From Aquimarina sp. Aq107 (GTDB lineage Bacteria; Bacteroidota; Bacteroidia; Flavobacteriales; Flavobacteriaceae), in contig NZ_OX030782.1 in NCBI RefSeq assembly GCF_943733665.1, forward strand, positions 1,260,001 through 1,324,000: a stretch of DNA of 64,000 nucleotides, given 5' to 3'. The notes under the pieces were generated by a model. The model saw only the letters and a program-made list of their open reading frames with translations, had not been told where the DNA came from and did no database searches. Of this stretch, positions 28,642 to 37,742 are shown in pieces. Within the stretch, counting starts at the first letter, position 1; each line of letters opens with the position of its first letter. The position numbers and the translations under genes are program-made.

Positions 28642-28731
28642 AGGTATTATTTTTTTCTTCAATATAGCAAATATTCCAGGAATTAATAAGATTTCTGATT
28701 TTACAAGTATAACGCTAAGATTTTGGATAAA

Positions 28732-29274
28732 TTATAGATCGATCTGAACATTATATTCTTTTAGTAGTTCTAAGTGATCTTCTAGTTGAAATTCTGAAGC
28801 TTTAAATCGATCTCTTCGTGATTTTGCATCTTCTTTACGAATAATGCTTCTTACAAAACGTCGCACTGCTGTTTCATTTTCTAAAATTAAACCAGGAACG
28901 GGTACACTACTTCCTTGGTCATTTTTAGCAACCATGGTAAAGTAACTAGAGTTACAATGTTTTACTTTGCCAGTCATAATGTTTTCGGATTCTACTCTTA
29001 CACCAACAACCATAGAAGTCTTTCCCACATTATTTACAGAGGCTTTCATAGTTACTAATTCCCCAACTTCTATTGGTTTTAAGAAATCAACTTTATCCAC
29101 ACTGGCGGTAACACAGTATGCTTCGGAATGTTTAGATCCGCAAGCAAAAGCAATTTGATCCATTAGTGATAAGATATAGCCACCATGAATTTTACCACTG
29201 AAATTAGAATGGGAGGGAAGCATTAATTCAGAAATGACAACTCTGGATTCTCTAGCGGTTTTAAATTTTTTCAT
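28732..29274 (-). CDS. Acyl-CoA thioesterase (hotdog fold)
   Basis: A 180-residue protein. The hotdog core is seen in NFSGKIHGGYILSLMDQIAF, with the conserved His-Gly-Gly and Asp, followed by VDKVDFLKPIEVGELV, the second conserved strand set of the YciA/BACH type. It hydrolyses acyl-CoA to free acid and CoA; the chain-length preference is not readable. The C-terminal 40 residues form an added helix. It lies 30 bases downstream of the 29305 gene on the minus strand. Confidence 0.88.
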   Translation of the reverse strand: MKKFKTARESRVVISELMLPSHSNFSGKIHGGYILSLMDQIAFACGSKHSEAYCVTASVDKVDFLKPIEVGELVTMKASVNNVGKTSMVVGVRVESENIMTGKVKHCNSSYFTMVAKNDQGSSVPVPGLILENETAVRRFVRSIIRKEDAKSRRDRFKASEFQLEDHLELLKEYNVQIDL

Positions 29275-29304
29275 TTCTGTTTTTTAAAAAGTTATTTTCG
29301 AGTA

Positions 29305-29670
29305 TTATTTTCTAAAATGAGGCGATTCTTCTTCCTCTACATCAGTTACAAAATACTTAGAATCTCCTAGCCAAGAAACGGTAGCAAAACGTTCTTTGTA
29401 CTTTAACTTTACATATCTACCTTGATATTCTTCTAGTTTTTTAATGACTTGATCATTCCTGTCTTCTACAGAAAAACTAAATATTTGAGCTCCCGAAATA
29501 CCTTGACTGATCTCACCTTCCCAGGTTTTAAAAACAATACCTTTGTTACTAAATTTTATAAGTTCACCGCTACGTACACCTTCGCTATACGTTGCAAAAT
29601 ATACAGAAGTATACCATAAGGTAAACAAAAGTACAATTCCTAAAATTATGAAAAACAACGTTTTTTTCAT
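29305..29670 (-). CDS. Single-span membrane protein of unknown function
   Basis: This 121-residue protein starts at ATG 29670 (a TTG lies one codon upstream). One N-terminal membrane helix (about residues 4-25) is followed by a small beta-rich outer domain with GIVFKTWEGEISQG, and YVKLKYKERF near residues 85-95. Similar short proteins occur in flavobacteria and are sometimes given enzyme names without support. I recognise no catalytic motif. Confidence 0.7.
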   Translation of the reverse strand: MKKTLFFIILGIVLLFTLWYTSVYFATYSEGVRSGELIKFSNKGIVFKTWEGEISQGISGAQIFSFSVEDRNDQVIKKLEEYQGRYVKLKYKERFATVSWLGDSKYFVTDVEEEESPHFRK

Positions 29671-29683
29671 CAAAAAATATTTA

Positions 29684-31021
29684 CTAAAATTCTGGTGTTA
29701 TAATTCTGATACTATCATCTGTTGATATATAAATAATATCATTTTCTCCAACCAACAGACCTCTAGGGTTATTAAATGTAGCTATAGTTGGAACACCGTC
29801 CATAAAACCAATTTCTCCGGTACCTGCAAGTGTACTTACGATACCTTCTGGGCTAAGCTGGCGTATTTTTTTATTACCAAAGTCTACAACAATAATGTTT
29901 CCTTCAGAATCAATATCTAAATCAAGTAGACCATCAAATTGAGCGATATCGCTTTCTCCATCAACATCACCATCAACTCCCGTACCTGCGATTGTAGATA
30001 CCACTCTTTCTGGAGTTACTTGTCGTATCCTATTACCATCACCAAATATGAGATTACCGTCATTATCAAACTCCATTCCTGTAACAAAACCAATTTGAGC
30101 TACATCAGCAGGACCATCTACAGAACCTACCTCTCCAGTTCCTATAAAGGTACTAACGACATTGTCTGGCGTAATTTTTCGAATAGTAGCAGCTGAAAAA
30201 TCACTTACATATAGATTTCCAGAAGTATCAATTGCAATCCCAATGGGAGAAGAAAACTGAGCTATACTGCCGATTCCGTTAACTAATCCGAATTCTCCTG
30301 TTCCCGCAATAGTTTCAACCGTTTGATTGGTAAGATCTATTTTTCGAACATTATTATTGTTAAAGTCTACTAATATAAGATTTCCATCAGGATCTATGAT
30401 CATACTTCTAGGGTTCGAAAAAGTAGCTTCAGCCAATGTGCCGTCAACTGATCCGGTAACTCCTGTCATTCCGGCAACGGTACTTACAATATTGTTGACA
30501 TCAATTTTTCTAATTTTATTATTGCCATAATCCGTTATATAAATAGCTCCTTCATCATCTTCAGCAATATTCCATAGAGAAGAAAAAGATGCTTCTGCAA
30601 CAGGTCCATCTACATCACCAGATATTTCACTACGGATTAACGTGCTTACTTGTGCTGGTGTAATTATATATGTGAATTCTGGACCTAAGGTTTCTTCTCC
30701 TTGTGTTATTACTTTGACGATCCCAGTTTGTGCACCTCTCGGAACAATAGCTTTAATTTCTGTAGCGGTAATAGAATTTATAACAGCTTCTACATCATTA
30801 AAAAAAACAGAAGTAACATTTTCATTAGTATCAAAGGCAATACCAGTAATTGTAACTTCGGTATCTCCTGGCCCACTTTCTGGAGCGATACCTTCTATAG
30901 AAGTAATAGCAGTAAACGTAAGATTGTCTGCATCTTTAGTGCAACTTGTAATCCCCAAAATTATTAAAAAAAGAACGGCATAAATGCTGTTTTTTTTTGA
31001 TATAAGTGTGAAACATATCAT
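29684..31021 (-). CDS. IPT/TIG and NHL-repeat lipoprotein
   Basis: This 445-residue protein has a lipoprotein signal (FLIILGITSC). An IPT/TIG Ig-like domain follows (about 40-120, with PESGPGDTEVTITG). At least five NHL-type beta-propeller repeats then run from about 140 to 440, with recurring G-N-L/I and I-R-K/Q-I and the phrase VSTxAGTGExG. It is probably surface-exposed and used for binding; NHL propellers usually mediate protein or ligand contacts. It lies 13 bases upstream of the 29305 gene in transcript order. Confidence 0.87.
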   Translation of the reverse strand: MICFTLISKKNSIYAVLFLIILGITSCTKDADNLTFTAITSIEGIAPESGPGDTEVTITGIAFDTNENVTSVFFNDVEAVINSITATEIKAIVPRGAQTGIVKVITQGEETLGPEFTYIITPAQVSTLIRSEISGDVDGPVAEASFSSLWNIAEDDEGAIYITDYGNNKIRKIDVNNIVSTVAGMTGVTGSVDGTLAEATFSNPRSMIIDPDGNLILVDFNNNNVRKIDLTNQTVETIAGTGEFGLVNGIGSIAQFSSPIGIAIDTSGNLYVSDFSAATIRKITPDNVVSTFIGTGEVGSVDGPADVAQIGFVTGMEFDNDGNLIFGDGNRIRQVTPERVVSTIAGTGVDGDVDGESDIAQFDGLLDLDIDSEGNIIVVDFGNKKIRQLSPEGIVSTLAGTGEIGFMDGVPTIATFNNPRGLLVGENDIIYISTDDSIRIITPEF

Positions 31022-31063
31022 AAGCTGAGTTTTAAAATTACTACAAATATAGAGGTAAAATTT

Positions 31064-32218
31064 TTAGAAAGAATCATAAATCTTAGTAACGAATTCATCG
31101 ATTTTATTGGGTTCTAGCCATCTAGTTACGATAACAAGATTTTGTTTTTTATCGATGACTATAAAATTACCTCCAAAACCTGCGGCATAATAAATATGTT
31201 CCGGAAGTCCTTCCCAATGACGAGATCCTTTTTGGTTTAACCACCACATAAATCCATAATTAGAATTAGCTTTAGAAGGTTTAGTAGCTTCTGTAATCCA
31301 ATTTTCTGAAATCAATTGTTTGTTATTCCACTTCCCATTATTCATAAATAATAGTCCGAAACGAGCATGATCTTTGGTGTTAATAAACAAACCGCCACCA
31401 GAATGACCGCCACCACTTACAGATTGCATTTGTATACCATCAATATTAACCCAGGAATTATCATATCCATACCATCTCCATGTAGTCGAAGCACCAATGG
31501 GGTCCATTATTTTTTCTTTAAGAATCTGTGGTATAGGCTTTCTCCAAATATTTAGGAGTGAATAGGATAATACGTTTACTCTAACGTCGTTATATTCGAA
31601 AACGGTACCTGGTTCTTGTAGTTTTCTGAGTTTCCAATCATCGATATTACCTGTTTTTGGAGGACGATCTGCCCAATCATAACCACCCCATAATTGTCCA
31701 GACCAATCTGATGATTGTGTAAGTAAATGCCTCCAGGTAATTTTTTTGTTATGGTTACCGTCATAAGTGTTATCCCAAATATAGTTGTATGCGAAATCAT
31801 CTGCAGAACTAATCAGTTTGTTATCTATTGCTAAACCTGCGATGGTTGATAGGTAGCTTTTGGTAACACTAAAAGTCATGTCCACGCGATCTACATCACC
31901 CCATTTAGCAATAATATATCCGTCTTTTAGAATTAAACCGGCAGGAGCACCTCTTTTTTTGGTAGGCCCCAAAATTTTATGATAAGGTTCTCTTTCGAAA
32001 CCTTTTAGTATTGCTTGTCGTAGATCTCTAGATCCAGAATATTCTTGATCCTTGGCATACTCAACAGCTTCGTTAAGCTTTGCAAAATCGATATTAAATT
32101 CGGTAGGACTCTTTTCATTCCAACTTCCTCGTTCCGGGAAATAGAGCTGTTGAGCAGTATTTGTTTCGGTAAAAAGCCCAAGAATTAATAAAAAAATGAG
32201 TGTGTGAATATTTTTCAT
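31064..32218 (-). CDS. Secreted serine hydrolase of the beta-lactamase/esterase family
   Basis: A 384-residue protein with an N-terminal signal peptide (ending around TNTAQ). The class C beta-lactamase-like triad is visible: SVTK (Ser-x-x-Lys), the Tyr-x-Asn-like YND, and a late GGGHSGGG box. The large FEYNDVRVNVLSYSLLNIW and GFMWWLNQKGSR segments are typical of the esterase/DD-peptidase branch. It probably hydrolyses an ester or peptide outside the cytoplasm; the substrate is unknown. Its start overlaps the stop of the upstream minus-strand gene by 4 bases. Confidence 0.85.
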   Translation of the reverse strand: MKNIHTLIFLLILGLFTETNTAQQLYFPERGSWNEKSPTEFNIDFAKLNEAVEYAKDQEYSGSRDLRQAILKGFEREPYHKILGPTKKRGAPAGLILKDGYIIAKWGDVDRVDMTFSVTKSYLSTIAGLAIDNKLISSADDFAYNYIWDNTYDGNHNKKITWRHLLTQSSDWSGQLWGGYDWADRPPKTGNIDDWKLRKLQEPGTVFEYNDVRVNVLSYSLLNIWRKPIPQILKEKIMDPIGASTTWRWYGYDNSWVNIDGIQMQSVSGGGHSGGGLFINTKDHARFGLLFMNNGKWNNKQLISENWITEATKPSKANSNYGFMWWLNQKGSRHWEGLPEHIYYAAGFGGNFIVIDKKQNLVIVTRWLEPNKIDEFVTKIYDSF

Positions 32219-32559
32219 GAAGTTAATGATTTTGTTCTGATCACTTTTTTCATTAGAAGAAATATCCCGACAGCAAATAGGACACTTCCAACAACGGATA
32301 CGATGCTAATAGCTGTTGTTATATAGGAGTAAATAGTACCTTCCCATTTTTGATAAAAAGCAAATTGTATAAATAATATTCGCCCAATAATGATACATAA
32401 AAATATAATTACATTACCAATTAAAATTAGAATACCCTCAATTTGAGATTTCATTTTTGATAAATAATATATACTTATTACAATAAAGAATATTGTTGGA
32501 ATTGCGTATACCAATCCCATTAACAATTGTATGATAATCTGAGGAGTATCTATGTCCAT
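32215..32559 (-). CDS. Small four-helix membrane protein, unknown
   Basis: A 114-residue protein, hydrophobic throughout, with about four hydrophobic helices and a basic C-terminus (KKVIRTKSLTS). I recognise no family. It is translationally coupled to the serine hydrolase gene (ATGA overlap), so the two probably act together. Confidence 0.65.
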   Translation of the reverse strand: MDIDTPQIIIQLLMGLVYAIPTIFFIVISIYYLSKMKSQIEGILILIGNVIIFLCIIIGRILFIQFAFYQKWEGTIYSYITTAISIVSVVGSVLFAVGIFLLMKKVIRTKSLTS

Positions 32560-32568
32560 AATAAAAAA

Positions 32569-33960
32569 TTAAATTTCGTTATCTTCAGAAGCACGTTTTA
32601 TAATTGCCTCTGGTAGGGATTTTTTAGCTTTAGCTCCCATTTTTTTAAGTTTTTCTACACTGGTAATCAAATTACCACGTCCATCTACGAGTTTATTCAT
32701 CGCAGAGGAATAGTCTTTTTTAGCATCATCAATCTTTTTGCCAACTCCTGTAAGATCTTTAACTAATCCTTCGAACTTGTCATACAGAGCTCCTGCCTGT
32801 CTTGCGATTTCTATAGCATTACGTTGCTGCTTTTCGTTATTCCACATAGTATCAATAGTACGTAGCGTTGCTAAAAGTGTAGATGGAGTTACAATCACTA
32901 TGTTTTTTTCAAAAGCTTGATTATACAGTTTGTTGTCTTCATTAATTGCAATGGCAAAAGCGGGTTCTATAGGTACAAAAAGCAACACGAAATCAGGTGA
33001 TTCGATATCGTATAAATCTTGATAATTTTTTTCTGAGAGTTGATCGATATGACGTCGTAAGGATGTGATGTGCTCTTTTAGATATGTAGTTCTTAAGTTT
33101 TCATCATCTTCATTTACATAGCGTTCATAGGCAGTTAGGGTGACTTTAGAATCAATGACCATTTTCTTACTATCAGGTAAATGAATCACTACATCTGGTA
33201 AAACACGTTGACCTTCTGTTGTTGTAAAACTTTGTTGTACAAAATATTCTCGATCTTTTTCTAGTCCAGATTTTTCCAAAACCCTTTCTAAAACCAATTC
33301 GCCCCAATTACCTTGCATTTTACTATCACCTTTTAAGGCTTTGGTAAGGTTGGTAGCCTCCTTACTCATTTGTTCATTTAAATCCTTAAGCCCAAGTATT
33401 TGCTGACGTAAAGCTGCGTGATAATCGATACTTTCTTTATGAGTTTGTTCTACTTTTTTCTCAAAAGTGTTGATTTTTTCTTGCAAAGGATTCAGAATGT
33501 TTTTAATATTTTCTCTATTCTGTTCCGTGAATTTATTGGATTTTTCGTCTAAAATTTTATTCGCTAGATTTTCGAATTCTTTTGTAAATTTTTCTTGTAG
33601 TTTTCCAACTTCTTCCTTTTGTTCTTGGTTTTTGAGTTGTAAGTTCTCAAACTCGGCATTACGTCGGGTAAGTTCGGTGTTGAGAAAATCTTTTTCTCTC
33701 CGAATCTCATCTCTTTCCTTAGCGGTGTTAGAAAGTTGTTTTTCTAAAGCTTCCTTTTGTACTTGCTGTTGTTGATGGGTAAGTTCAAGTTGTTGATCAG
33801 CGGTTTTTTTTGCTTCTTCTAACTGTAATTGTAATTGATTAGAGCGTTCGCTTAACGCACTTTGATCACTTTTGTTTTTTAGTGACGCTACGTATTTACC
33901 TATAAAAAAACCTATTATAATTGCAACGACTGCAACGACTAGCAATATGTATTCTGACAT
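32569..33960 (-). CDS. rmuC: DNA recombination protein RmuC
   Basis: This 463-residue protein has an N-terminal membrane anchor (residues 4-22), a long coiled coil (about 30-190), then the RmuC nuclease-like domain (about 195-420). The latter has GNWGELVLERVLEKSGL and FVQQSFTT, plus VLPDVVIHLPDSKKMVIDSK, which contains the PD-(D/E)xK-like residues. RmuC restrains inverted-repeat recombination. It is followed after 9 bases by the small membrane protein gene at 32559. Confidence 0.93.
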   Translation of the reverse strand: MSEYILLVVAVVAIIIGFFIGKYVASLKNKSDQSALSERSNQLQLQLEEAKKTADQQLELTHQQQQVQKEALEKQLSNTAKERDEIRREKDFLNTELTRRNAEFENLQLKNQEQKEEVGKLQEKFTKEFENLANKILDEKSNKFTEQNRENIKNILNPLQEKINTFEKKVEQTHKESIDYHAALRQQILGLKDLNEQMSKEATNLTKALKGDSKMQGNWGELVLERVLEKSGLEKDREYFVQQSFTTTEGQRVLPDVVIHLPDSKKMVIDSKVTLTAYERYVNEDDENLRTTYLKEHITSLRRHIDQLSEKNYQDLYDIESPDFVLLFVPIEPAFAIAINEDNKLYNQAFEKNIVIVTPSTLLATLRTIDTMWNNEKQQRNAIEIARQAGALYDKFEGLVKDLTGVGKKIDDAKKDYSSAMNKLVDGRGNLITSVEKLKKMGAKAKKSLPEAIIKRASEDNEI

Positions 33961-34128
33961 GTAATTTTTTATTTACTCGATAATCGAGATTTTGATTTTG
34001 CGAGGCTTGCCTCAAGATAAAAAAATAAGTTTACCACAAATGCTCAAGAGCTTGCCTTAAGAGTAGTTTTTTCAAAGATAAAAATTTAGCCAGTATAAGT
34101 TGAAAAGAAGTAAGGGTAAATAATCAAA
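33961..34128 (-). other. Intergenic cluster of small palindromes upstream of rmuC
   Basis: Three short inverted repeats occur in 168 bases: CTCGAT A ATCGAG (33975-33987), GAGGC TT GCCTC (near 34001-34012), and CTCAAG with CTTAAGAG (near 34045-34065). The last two share the core GGCAAG on the minus strand. They could be degenerate dispersed repeats or regulatory hairpins. Confidence 0.45.
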
Positions 34129-34593
34129 TTATGATTGTTCTTCTAGATCTTTTAATGTTTTTAAAATATTAACGATATGTCTCTCAGAGTGATTACGCAT
34201 AATAAATTCAAAATACCACAAAGCATCTTTATCACTTGTGTTTTCGAATCTCCATCGAACCTCCATTAGATCTTTGATAATGTCGGATAAATCATCATTA
34301 GCATCTCCAAGTCCGTTATCGGGTTTCGTCATTTCAAAAGGATCTAAAATCATTTGATAAAATCCCAATTTTGGAAAATTAGATCTAATAGTATTAGAGA
34401 TTTTTTCGAAATTAAATTCTGGAGCTTCCGGATATTCTTTTTCGTCTTCTGGAGTGTTTCCTACGATTGCCAGATATTCTTGATATAGAGATATCAAAGT
34501 TTGTTTTAAAACAAGTTCTTTATTTTCAATGGTTAGTTTTGGAGTAGTACCCCATTGTACAATAAGTTCTATGATATCTGTTAATCTGTTCAT
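34129..34593 (-). CDS. DUF5063 domain protein
   Basis: A 154-residue cytoplasmic protein of all-helical appearance, matching the DUF5063 pattern common in Bacteroidetes. It has an early LVLKQTLISLYQEYLAI helix, a central DDLSDIIKDLMEVRW, and a WYFEFIMRNHSERHI block near the C-terminus. No function is established. It lies 12 bases downstream of btuD in transcript order, so it may be read through from the vitamin B12 uptake genes. Confidence 0.8.
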   Translation of the reverse strand: MNRLTDIIELIVQWGTTPKLTIENKELVLKQTLISLYQEYLAIVGNTPEDEKEYPEAPEFNFEKISNTIRSNFPKLGFYQMILDPFEMTKPDNGLGDANDDLSDIIKDLMEVRWRFENTSDKDALWYFEFIMRNHSERHIVNILKTLKDLEEQS

Positions 34594-34605
34594 TGTATAT
34601 TTTGT

Positions 34606-35415
34606 TTAATGTCTTACTTTGTAGCTTCCGGTTTCTGGATCAAACAAAATAAGGTCTTCTGGAAATAAAGCAGAAAATGCTCTACACTGAATTAACTCTT
34701 TAGGACGCCCAAATTCGAAACCTTCTGAATTCATAACTATCATTTTATCACATAACTGGATTGCAAAATCAATCTCATGTGTAGAAAATAAAATCGTCTT
34801 TTGGGTTTCAAAGGCTAAACGTTTTAATAGTTTTAATATATATGCTTTATGATAAACGTCTAAATGTGTCGTCGGTTCATCTAACATAATAAAAGGCGTG
34901 TCTTGCGCAATCGCCCGAGCAATAAGAACTTTTTGTAGTTGTCCGTCACTTAATTCGAAACATCTTTTGTCTACGAGTTCTTCTATATGAGTAACTTCTA
35001 TAGCTTTTTTTATTTTCTCGATATCTTCCTCGAGTAGTTTACCTACCCAGTTAGTATAAGGTTGTCTTCCTAATGCAACCAATTCTTTTACAGTTAGGTT
35101 TTTTGAGGCAATCTGTTCTGTTAATACGATACTTAACTGTGAAGCTAATTCTGAAGTCTTATATTTTCTAATTTCTTTATCAGATAAAAATATGTCGCCA
35201 CGTAATGCTGGCTGCACCTTAGATAGTGTTCTGAGTAATGTGGATTTTCCTATTCCATTTGCGCCTACTAATCCAACAAGTTCTCCTTCGTATAATTTAA
35301 GATTGATATCTGCCGCTACAACTTCTAGATTGTTTTTCTGACTATAACCAATAGAGAGATCTTCCGTTTTTAGAACGATATTTTGATTTTCGGTATCTAA
35401 TGACTCTATTTCCAT
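34606..35415 (-). CDS. btuD: Cobalamin/iron-siderophore-type ABC transporter ATPase
   Basis: A 269-residue ABC ATPase. It has Walker A GANGIGKST, signature motif LSDGQLQKVLIARAIAQ (a variant of LSGGQ), and Walker B FIMLDEPTTHLD, and belongs to the FecE/BtuD group. It energises import by the neighbouring permease at 35484 and binding protein at 36516. The B12 assignment comes from the surrounding cob genes and the riboswitch-controlled receptor; siderophore systems look the same in sequence. Confidence 0.88.
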   Translation of the reverse strand: MEIESLDTENQNIVLKTEDLSIGYSQKNNLEVVAADINLKLYEGELVGLVGANGIGKSTLLRTLSKVQPALRGDIFLSDKEIRKYKTSELASQLSIVLTEQIASKNLTVKELVALGRQPYTNWVGKLLEEDIEKIKKAIEVTHIEELVDKRCFELSDGQLQKVLIARAIAQDTPFIMLDEPTTHLDVYHKAYILKLLKRLAFETQKTILFSTHEIDFAIQLCDKMIVMNSEGFEFGRPKELIQCRAFSALFPEDLILFDPETGSYKVRH

Positions 35416-35483
35416 AGTGATGTACTCATCTAATATAGTATCGAATCTTTTTAGGATATCTCTACTATCTTGATTTTCTTAAA

Positions 35484-36515
35484 TTAAAACAACATTTTTC
35501 GTTTTCTTACTAATAACCAGATAACCACTGGAGCTCCAATTAATGATGTAATAGCATTTATTGGTAATGTATATTCTGTACCTGGTAATTGTGATATAAT
35601 ATCGCAAACTAACATGATTAAACTACCTATTAGCATCACTGCAGGAATTAATGTTTTATGGTCCGAAGTATGAAATAATTGTCGTGTTAAATGCGGTACA
35701 GCTAATCCTATAAATGCTATTGGTCCAGCAAATGCTGTAATACTTCCTGCTAACAATCCAGTAGCTAAAATAATCAAGAAACGACTTTTTTTAATGTTTA
35801 GTCCAAGACTACGCGCATAATTTTCTCCTAGTAATAATGTATTTAAAGGTTTTATTGCAAAAACAGCTAACACAATTCCTAATAAAGCAATACAAGAGAA
35901 AATTAATACATCAATCCAAGATAAATTTCCTAAACTTCCAAATCCCCAAAAAATGTAACGTTGCAATTGCTCTGCCGGGGCAAAATAAGAAAGTACACTT
36001 ACGATTGCACCAGTAATGCTACCGAACATTAATCCTATAATTAGAATTGCCATCGTATCTCTAACTCTGATTGATACCAACATTACCATAAATAAAACTA
36101 AAATACTACCTAGACTAGCGGCAACTACTAATCCCCAATTAGATACTAAAAATAGCGCTGTTGTTCCACCTATTAATGCGCTTCCTAAAATCAATAATGC
36201 TACACCAAGACTAGCTCCAGAACTGATGCCAAGAACAAAAGGTCCAGCTAAGGGATTTCTAAATAATGTTTGCATTAATAGTCCAGATACACCTAATCCA
36301 CTACCTACAATTACAGCAGTAATAGCTTTAGGCAATCTATAATCAACAATGATATGTCTCCAAGATTCTTTTTCGACGGTAACGCCTACTAAACTTTTTA
36401 GAGTGTCAAGCCAAGGAATTAACACAGAGCCAAGGCTTATATTAGTTACAAAACATAGTACGAGTACTATGAGAATGATAATGAAAACACTTTTATATGA
36501 TTTATTTGGGGTCAA
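35484..36515 (-). CDS. btuC: FecCD/BtuC-type ABC permease
   Basis: A 343-residue permease with about ten membrane helices. It has the FecCD hallmark segments RLPKAITAVIVGSGLGVSG, QTLFRNPLAGPFVLGISSGA and FAGPIAFIGLAVPHLTRQL. The start is TTG at 36515; no ATG is available further upstream because the preceding codon in the same frame is the TAG stop of btuF. The gene thus begins with zero spacing after btuF. It forms the membrane channel of the B12 importer. Confidence 0.9.
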   Translation of the reverse strand: MTPNKSYKSVFIIILIVLVLCFVTNISLGSVLIPWLDTLKSLVGVTVEKESWRHIIVDYRLPKAITAVIVGSGLGVSGLLMQTLFRNPLAGPFVLGISSGASLGVALLILGSALIGGTTALFLVSNWGLVVAASLGSILVLFMVMLVSIRVRDTMAILIIGLMFGSITGAIVSVLSYFAPAEQLQRYIFWGFGSLGNLSWIDVLIFSCIALLGIVLAVFAIKPLNTLLLGENYARSLGLNIKKSRFLIILATGLLAGSITAFAGPIAFIGLAVPHLTRQLFHTSDHKTLIPAVMLIGSLIMLVCDIISQLPGTEYTLPINAITSLIGAPVVIWLLVRKRKMLF

Positions 36516-37655
36516 CTAGTTCAGTTTTTCGAAAAAATAAGGTTCGTAATCTGTTAATAGTTCGGGATGTGCTATTTGGATTATATCCTTAAGAATTAAA
36601 TCCGGACGCATAGGTCCTAATTCATAATATATCAATCCACCTTTTGCGCCGGTTTTTAACGTAGAAGAATATACGGTTTTATTTTTAAATGCTTCAAAAA
36701 AAGTATAACGATTGTTTTTTTCTTTTAGTTCCAAAAGAGATTTAGAAGATCCTGAACCAATCCAAAGATCAGCATTTTGAGCTTTCTCAAGTACACTTTC
36801 AAAATTTAATGCAATGCTTCCTGTTTTTGGTGTTTCCTCCCATAAATATTTTGTATTAGCATCTTTTAAAAACTGTGCAACGTAACTATCTCCTCCAGGG
36901 ACATACCATACATCTTTAAACATATTTCCGGATAAGATGGTTGGAGATGTTGGAGAATTTTTGGCTAAAGTAGCTGCTTTATTATAATCTTTTTCGATCA
37001 CCTTAAAAATACTATCTGCTTCTTTTTCTTTGTTGTAAAACGCGGCTACAAACTTTATCCATTCTGCACGACCCAATGGATGTTGTTCCATCCAAGATCC
37101 GTTCATAACAACAGGAATTCCTGTTTGTTCTAATAAATCATACGTTTTGGTATCACCGGTAGCAGAGTATCCAATAATAAGTTCCGGTGCTAGCTCTAGC
37201 GTAAGTTCGGTGTTTAGATGACCATTGTTACCTAATTCAGTGATAGAACCATTATCAATTAAATTTCTCGTTTTTTCTGAGGAGATATAATCACAATGAG
37301 GAAAACCAATTAATTTATTTTCTAATTTCAGATATTCTAACATTGGTATATCTGTGGTAGAAGTAACTACTGTTTTATCTACTGGAATCTGGATGTATGA
37401 AACTTTTCCGTTTACTGCTGGTTTTTCAGTTCCTTTAGGATGTAGTATATATGTAAATGAACTTTTGGCATCTGGCCATGGAGAGGTAATCTTTATTTCT
37501 TTATAGGTCTCTTTGTTTTGAATAGTAAACCCTATTGCGTACTGGACTTTTTGTTCTACAAGTTTTTGTGTTGCTATTGATACCTTTTCTTTATTTTCCT
37601 TTTTACATGATTGAAAAGAAATAAATAATACAAATAGGATATAGAAATTCTTCAT
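36516..37655 (-). CDS. btuF: Cobalamin-type ABC transporter substrate-binding lipoprotein
   Basis: I start at ATG 37655, which gives a clean lipoprotein signal (MKNFYILFVLFISFQSC); an in-frame TTG lies 21 bases upstream. The 379-residue protein is a type III periplasmic binding protein: TSTTDIPMLEYLKLENKLIG, then LAPELIIGYSATG, and a C-terminal helix with RPDLILKDIIQIAHPEL. It captures substrate delivered by the outer-membrane receptor and passes it to BtuCD. Diverging 87 bases away is the PP-loop ATPase gene. Confidence 0.87.
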   Translation of the reverse strand: MKNFYILFVLFISFQSCKKENKEKVSIATQKLVEQKVQYAIGFTIQNKETYKEIKITSPWPDAKSSFTYILHPKGTEKPAVNGKVSYIQIPVDKTVVTSTTDIPMLEYLKLENKLIGFPHCDYISSEKTRNLIDNGSITELGNNGHLNTELTLELAPELIIGYSATGDTKTYDLLEQTGIPVVMNGSWMEQHPLGRAEWIKFVAAFYNKEKEADSIFKVIEKDYNKAATLAKNSPTSPTILSGNMFKDVWYVPGGDSYVAQFLKDANTKYLWEETPKTGSIALNFESVLEKAQNADLWIGSGSSKSLLELKEKNNRYTFFEAFKNKTVYSSTLKTGAKGGLIYYELGPMRPDLILKDIIQIAHPELLTDYEPYFFEKLN

Positions 37656-37742
37656 GTGATTTAGAATATTTTTCAAACTTCGATATATTTTTTGAAAACG
37701 TATAATGATTTACCGTTAATTTGTGTAGATAAATAGTATGAT

